Source: VGRW01 sp041498295 (GTDB lineage: Bacteria; Myxococcota_A; UBA9160; SZUA-336). From it: a DNA stretch of 21,041 bases. Each line of letters opens with the position of its first letter. The first letter of the stretch is position 1. The notes beneath the pieces are model-generated. The model was not told where the DNA came from, did no database searches, and saw only the letters and a list, made by a program, of their open reading frames with translations. Positions 17,830-21,041 of the stretch are shown here, piece after piece. A program made the translations under genes and the position numbers. The stretch is taken from the NCBI GenBank assembly GCA_041498295.1, contig JBGQIB010000073.1, forward strand, positions 1 through 21,041, given 5' to 3'.

Positions 17830-19095
17830 TCACCCGATGCGGTCGAACCCGGTGTAGGGCCGCAGCGCCTTCGGGATCACGATCGAGCCGTCGGCTTGCT
17901 GGTGATTCTCGAGGATCGCGATCGGCGCGCGCGACAGCGCGACCGCGGTGCCGTTCAGCATGTGACAGAAGCGCGTCTTGTCGGTGGCCGCGTCGCGGAA
18001 GCGCACGCCGAGTCTGCGCGCCTGATAGTCGGTGCAGTTCGACGTGCTCGTGATCTCGCCCCAGCCGCCGCCCTCGCCGCGGCAAGTCATCCACGCCTCG
18101 AGGTCGTACTTGCGATACGCGGGCGCGCCGAGGTCGCCGGTGCAGACGTCTACGACGCGGAACGGAACTTCGAGCTCGCGGTAGATCTCTTCCTCGATCC
18201 CGACCAGCTCCTGGTGCATCTGCTCGGACGCCTCGGGCAGGGTGATCGCGAACATCTCCACTTTCGTGAACTGGTGCACGCGGTAAAGCCCCCGCGAGGC
18301 GCGCCCGTGCGCGCCGCCCTCGACGCGGAAGCAGTGACTCACGCCGCAGTAGCGCCGCGGCAGTGACTCGGCCTCGAGGATCTCGCCCTGGTGGAGGCCG
18401 CCCAGGGTGATCTCGGCGGTGCCGACCAGCACGAGATCCGAGTCGGCGATCGAGTAGATGTTCGTCTCGGCGCCGCGCGGGTTGAAGCCGAGCCCCGACG
18501 CCACGTCCGCGCGCGCGAGGTCCGGCGTCTGGAACAGCGTGTATCCGCGGCGGCGCAGGAAGTCGAGCGCGAAGCGCACCAGCGCCTGCTCGAGCAGCAC
18601 GAGCTCGTTCTTCAGGTAGTAGAACTTCTGGCCCGTGACCTTCGCGCCGGCCTCGAAGTCGATCAGGTCGTGCTTCGCCGCGAGCTCGACGTGGTCCAGC
18701 GCTTTCCACGCGAACTTCGTCGGCGCGCCGCTGCGCCGGATCTCGCGGTTGTCGTCCTCGCCTTGGCCGATCGGCGCGTCCGGATGCGTCAGGTTCGGCA
18801 CCAAACTGTGTAGGGCGGCGAGCTCGTCGCGCAGCCTCGCCAGCTCTTCCTCGAGCGCGGAGTCGCGTTCCTTCAGCTCCTTGCCGAGCGCGCGCTCCTC
18901 GTCGCTCGGCTTCCGACCCTTCATCTCGCGCGCGAGCGTATTGCGCCGCTCCTGCACCGACTGCTGCTCGGTGAGTCGCTCGCGGCGCAGCGCGTCGAGG
19001 CGCACGAGCGCGTCGAGGTCGACCTCGACCCCGCGGTCCCGGCAGTTCCGACGGACCGCGTCCAGATTCTCGACGATGAAGCGCAGCTCGAGCAC
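17830..19095 (-). CDS. serS: Seryl-tRNA synthetase
   Basis: A class II aminoacyl-tRNA synthetase that attaches serine to tRNA-Ser (and tRNA-Sec) in the cytoplasm, 421 residues as usual. An N-terminal coiled-coil arm (about 30-100) grips the tRNA long variable arm. The catalytic core follows, with GTAE at 225-228, motif 2 as CFRVEGGAHGRASRGLYRVHQFTKVEMF (255-282) with Arg257, and motif 3 as LNGTAVALSRAPIAILENHQ (380-399). The wording of motif 2, the TSTSNCTDYQARRLGVRFR block and the QADGSIVIPKALRPYTGFDRI end are closer to mitochondrial/organellar-type SerRS than to the E. coli type. The GTG start at 19095 has GGAG 5 bases upstream. It lies 49 bases after the sulfatase on the same strand. Confidence 0.96.
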   Translation of the reverse strand: MLELRFIVENLDAVRRNCRDRGVEVDLDALVRLDALRRERLTEQQSVQERRNTLAREMKGRKPSDEERALGKELKERDSALEEELARLRDELAALHSLVPNLTHPDAPIGQGEDDNREIRRSGAPTKFAWKALDHVELAAKHDLIDFEAGAKVTGQKFYYLKNELVLLEQALVRFALDFLRRRGYTLFQTPDLARADVASGLGFNPRGAETNIYSIADSDLVLVGTAEITLGGLHQGEILEAESLPRRYCGVSHCFRVEGGAHGRASRGLYRVHQFTKVEMFAITLPEASEQMHQELVGIEEEIYRELEVPFRVVDVCTGDLGAPAYRKYDLEAWMTCRGEGGGWGEITSTSNCTDYQARRLGVRFRDAATDKTRFCHMLNGTAVALSRAPIAILENHQQADGSIVIPKALRPYTGFDRIG

Positions 19096-19144
19096 GACCG
19101 CTCCATTCTAAGCGGCGACCCCTTCGCGCGATAGGCCGGGTCCT

Positions 19145-21041
19145 TCAGTCGATGATCGAGCCCTCGTCGTCGGACGGCGGCTGATCCGCTCCCTCCGTGA
19201 GGAGGTCGATCGTCACCTTGTCGATCTGCCCGGTGAAGGGGAAGTGGTCCTTCGACTTGTAGTTGTTGGACACGGGTGTGCCGTTGTCCACGCCGATGTC
19301 GAAAGATTCGCTGAGCGAGAAGGATCCCGGAACAGTTTTGTCGATGGGGCCCGTCGCGACCTTCTTGCCGTTCACGTACAGCTCGCCGGTGCCCTTGAAC
19401 ATTCCCGTCTTGATGAAGTTGAACTTGATGTCGACCTTGCCGGTCGGCAGCACGGGCGAGACGATCGAGTAGCGCTGGCTGTTGAGGAAGTTGTAGTCGT
19501 AGTGGAGCTTGTGGTCGGCGATGAACAGCGTGTAGCCACCGTTCAGACCGCCGCACGCGACGATCACGCCCTGCTCGTTGCCCTTCAGAGTGAGCGTGGT
19601 CTCTATCGTGTGTGAGTTGTTCTTGACCGGCGCGGACACCGCTTCCGGAATGCGCTCGGCGCCGGGCCAGTAGTAAGTGAAGGTCTTCCTGTCGCCGAAC
19701 GCACGCTTGAACTGAGTCGCAACCCGGCTCGCGATGTCGTCGTAGAGCGGATAGACGTTGTTCTTCCAGGCCTGCGCGTCCCACTCTTTCTTCAGCTCCT
19801 CCAGCTTCGCGGGATTCTGCGCCGCCAGGTCGTTGGTCTCGGAGAAATCCTCGTTCAGGTTATAGAGCTCCCAGACGTCCTTATCGAAGGGGAACGTCCC
19901 GGCGACGATCCAGGGCATGCGGTTGCCGTGGATCGTGACCGCCTTCCAGCCGTCCTTGTACATCGCGCGATTGCCGAGCTGCTCGTAGTACTGCTCGGTG
20001 CGTGCCGACGGCGCCGCGGCATTGGCGAAGCTGTACATCAGACTGATGCCGTCGATCGGCAGCTGCTTGACGCCGTCGATCTCTGGCATGAACTGCGTCC
20101 CCGTGGCTTCGAGAGCAGTGGCCATGATGTCCGTCAGGAAGCCGTACTGGTTCCGAATCTCGCCCTTGGCCTGGATGCCCTTGGGCCACGTGATGATCAG
20201 CGCGTCGGCGATGCCGCCGTTGTGCACGATCTGCTTGCAGTATTTGAACGGCGTGTTGCCGGCCATGGCCCAGCCCGCGTGGTAGTGCGGGTAGGTGGTA
20301 GGGTCGCCCCAGGCGTCGTAGTGCTTCATGTTCTCTTCGAGCGACGCCTGCATGCCGTTCAGCACGAGTGACTCGTTGAACAGACCGTTCAGTCCGCCCT
20401 CACCGCTCGTGCCGTTGTCGGCGGTCAGGATGATCAGAGTGTTGTCGTACTGGCCCGTGCGCTTCAACGTGTCGATCATCCGGCCGATCTGCTCGTCGGT
20501 CTGAGTCATCATCCCGGCAAAGACCTCCATTTGTCGCGCATAGAGCTTCTTCTGCTGCGCGTTCAGGCTGTCCCACTTCGGAATCTCGGGAATGCCATCG
20601 GAGAGCTTCGTGCCCGCGGGCAGCAGGCCCATCTTCATCTGGTTGGCAAAGATCATCTCGCGGGCCTTGTCCCAGCCCATGTCGAACTTGCCCTTGTACA
20701 GGTCGATGTACTTCTTCTCGATCTGGTGCGGCGAGTGCATCGCGCTCGGCGCCCAGAACATGAAGAACGGCCGGTCGGGTGCGATCGACGCGTGCGAGGT
20801 CAGGTTGTCGATCGCGCGATCCGCCAGGTCGGCGGTGAGGTGATATCCGGGCTTGCCGACCCAGTTCTCCGTCGGGCGGTGGTCTTCCCACAAGACCGTG
20901 CGGAAATCGTCGGCGTCGGCGGCCATGAAGCCGTAGAAGTGATCGAAGCCCTCGCTGCTCGCCCAGTGATGGAACGGGCCGCTCTGCGAGGCCTCGGGTA
21001 GCGGGGTGTGGTCCCACTTGCCCAGCGCGAAGGTTTCGAAG
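19145..21041 (-). CDS. Arylsulfatase (type I sulfatase, alkaline phosphatase superfamily), 5' part beyond window
   Basis: A large sulfatase, of which 631 C-terminal residues are visible; the frame is open to the right edge, so the formylglycine signature (CxPSR-type) lies outside. Within view: GKWDHTP (visible residues 7-13), then GFDHFYGFMAADADDFR, YHLTADLADRAI, the FMFWAPSAMHSPHQ His (about 102), LTADNGTSGEGG with metal-binding Asp/Asn at 208-209, and NTPFKYCKQIVHNGG, whose Lys matches the sulfate-binding Lys of Pseudomonas AtsA. The last 170 residues form a concanavalin/LamG-like beta domain (HTIETTLTLKG ... GELYVNGKKVATG ... FDIGVDNGTPVS), typical of long mycobacterial and marine arylsulfatases. 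The canonical His of GKWH is Asp here. Expected role: releasing sulfate from aryl or other organic sulfates, probably after export. Confidence 0.9.
   Translation of the reverse strand, partial: FETFALGKWDHTPLPEASQSGPFHHWASSEGFDHFYGFMAADADDFRTVLWEDHRPTENWVGKPGYHLTADLADRAIDNLTSHASIAPDRPFFMFWAPSAMHSPHQIEKKYIDLYKGKFDMGWDKAREMIFANQMKMGLLPAGTKLSDGIPEIPKWDSLNAQQKKLYARQMEVFAGMMTQTDEQIGRMIDTLKRTGQYDNTLIILTADNGTSGEGGLNGLFNESLVLNGMQASLEENMKHYDAWGDPTTYPHYHAGWAMAGNTPFKYCKQIVHNGGIADALIITWPKGIQAKGEIRNQYGFLTDIMATALEATGTQFMPEIDGVKQLPIDGISLMYSFANAAAPSARTEQYYEQLGNRAMYKDGWKAVTIHGNRMPWIVAGTFPFDKDVWELYNLNEDFSETNDLAAQNPAKLEELKKEWDAQAWKNNVYPLYDDIASRVATQFKRAFGDRKTFTYYWPGAERIPEAVSAPVKNNSHTIETTLTLKGNEQGVIVACGGLNGGYTLFIADHKLHYDYNFLNSQRYSIVSPVLPTGKVDIKFNFIKTGMFKGTGELYVNGKKVATGPIDKTVPGSFSLSESFDIGVDNGTPVSNNYKSKDHFPFTGQIDKVTIDLLTEGADQPPSDDEGSIID

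Noticed and set aside
19105..19110. TAGAAT on the minus strand upstream of serS as a -10 promoter element
   Set aside because: It would put the transcription start almost at the GTG and downstream of the good GGAG ribosome site, and there is no -35 at a suitable distance.

Overview
This is a high-GC window (about two-thirds G+C by eye) with tightly packed genes, frequent GTG/TTG starts and stop/start overlaps. It looks like a chromosomal piece from a bacterium of the broad deltaproteobacterial kind (Myxococcota, Desulfobacterota or a similar uncultured lineage). I hold that placement loosely because there is no rRNA or other marker here that fixes it. I see no phage, transposase, CRISPR array or tRNA gene.

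Layout. (1) Bases 1-3433, minus strand: a compact four-gene run read right to left, gpsA, a lipoprotein with a SHOCT-like tail, a nucleoside hydrolase, and a PHP-family phosphoesterase that runs off the left edge. (2) Bases 3434-3538: a divergent promoter region with a good sigma70-type promoter for the next operon and a 14-bp palindrome inside its spacer. (3) Bases 3539-14274, plus strand: a ten-gene respiratory complex I operon, nuoA-E-F-G-H-J-K-L-M-N. (4) Bases 14275-14659: a 385-bp gene-free convergent region holding an 80-bp imperfect inverted repeat with a 170-bp spacer. (5) Bases 14660-15538, minus: an epoxide-hydrolase-like alpha/beta hydrolase. (6) Bases 15606-17829, plus: an MgtC/DUF4010 membrane protein and an HpnA-like NAD-dependent epimerase. 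(7) Bases 17830-21041, minus: serS, preceded by a large arylsulfatase that runs off the right edge.

How the genes work together. The operon encodes the NADH-oxidising N module of complex I (NuoE, F, G) and the whole membrane proton-pumping P module (NuoA, H, J, K, L, M, N). It lacks exactly the four connecting Q-module subunits, NuoB, C, D and I. Electrons from NADH would enter at NuoF and pass along NuoE/NuoG clusters, but the proteins carrying N6a, N6b, N2 and most of the quinone site must be encoded elsewhere, or this cluster works with a different connector. This clean modular split is the most notable feature of the window. NuoG is also short (473 residues): it keeps all the cluster ligands, including those of N7, but has a reduced molybdopterin-like C-terminal domain.

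Other points worth a look are the inverted repeat, whose two diverged cores each keep their own self-complementarity; a probable ATT start codon on the MgtC-like gene; an arylsulfatase with Asp where the family normally has the active-site His of the GKWH motif; and a seryl-tRNA synthetase whose motifs resemble the organellar/eukaryotic-like subtype.
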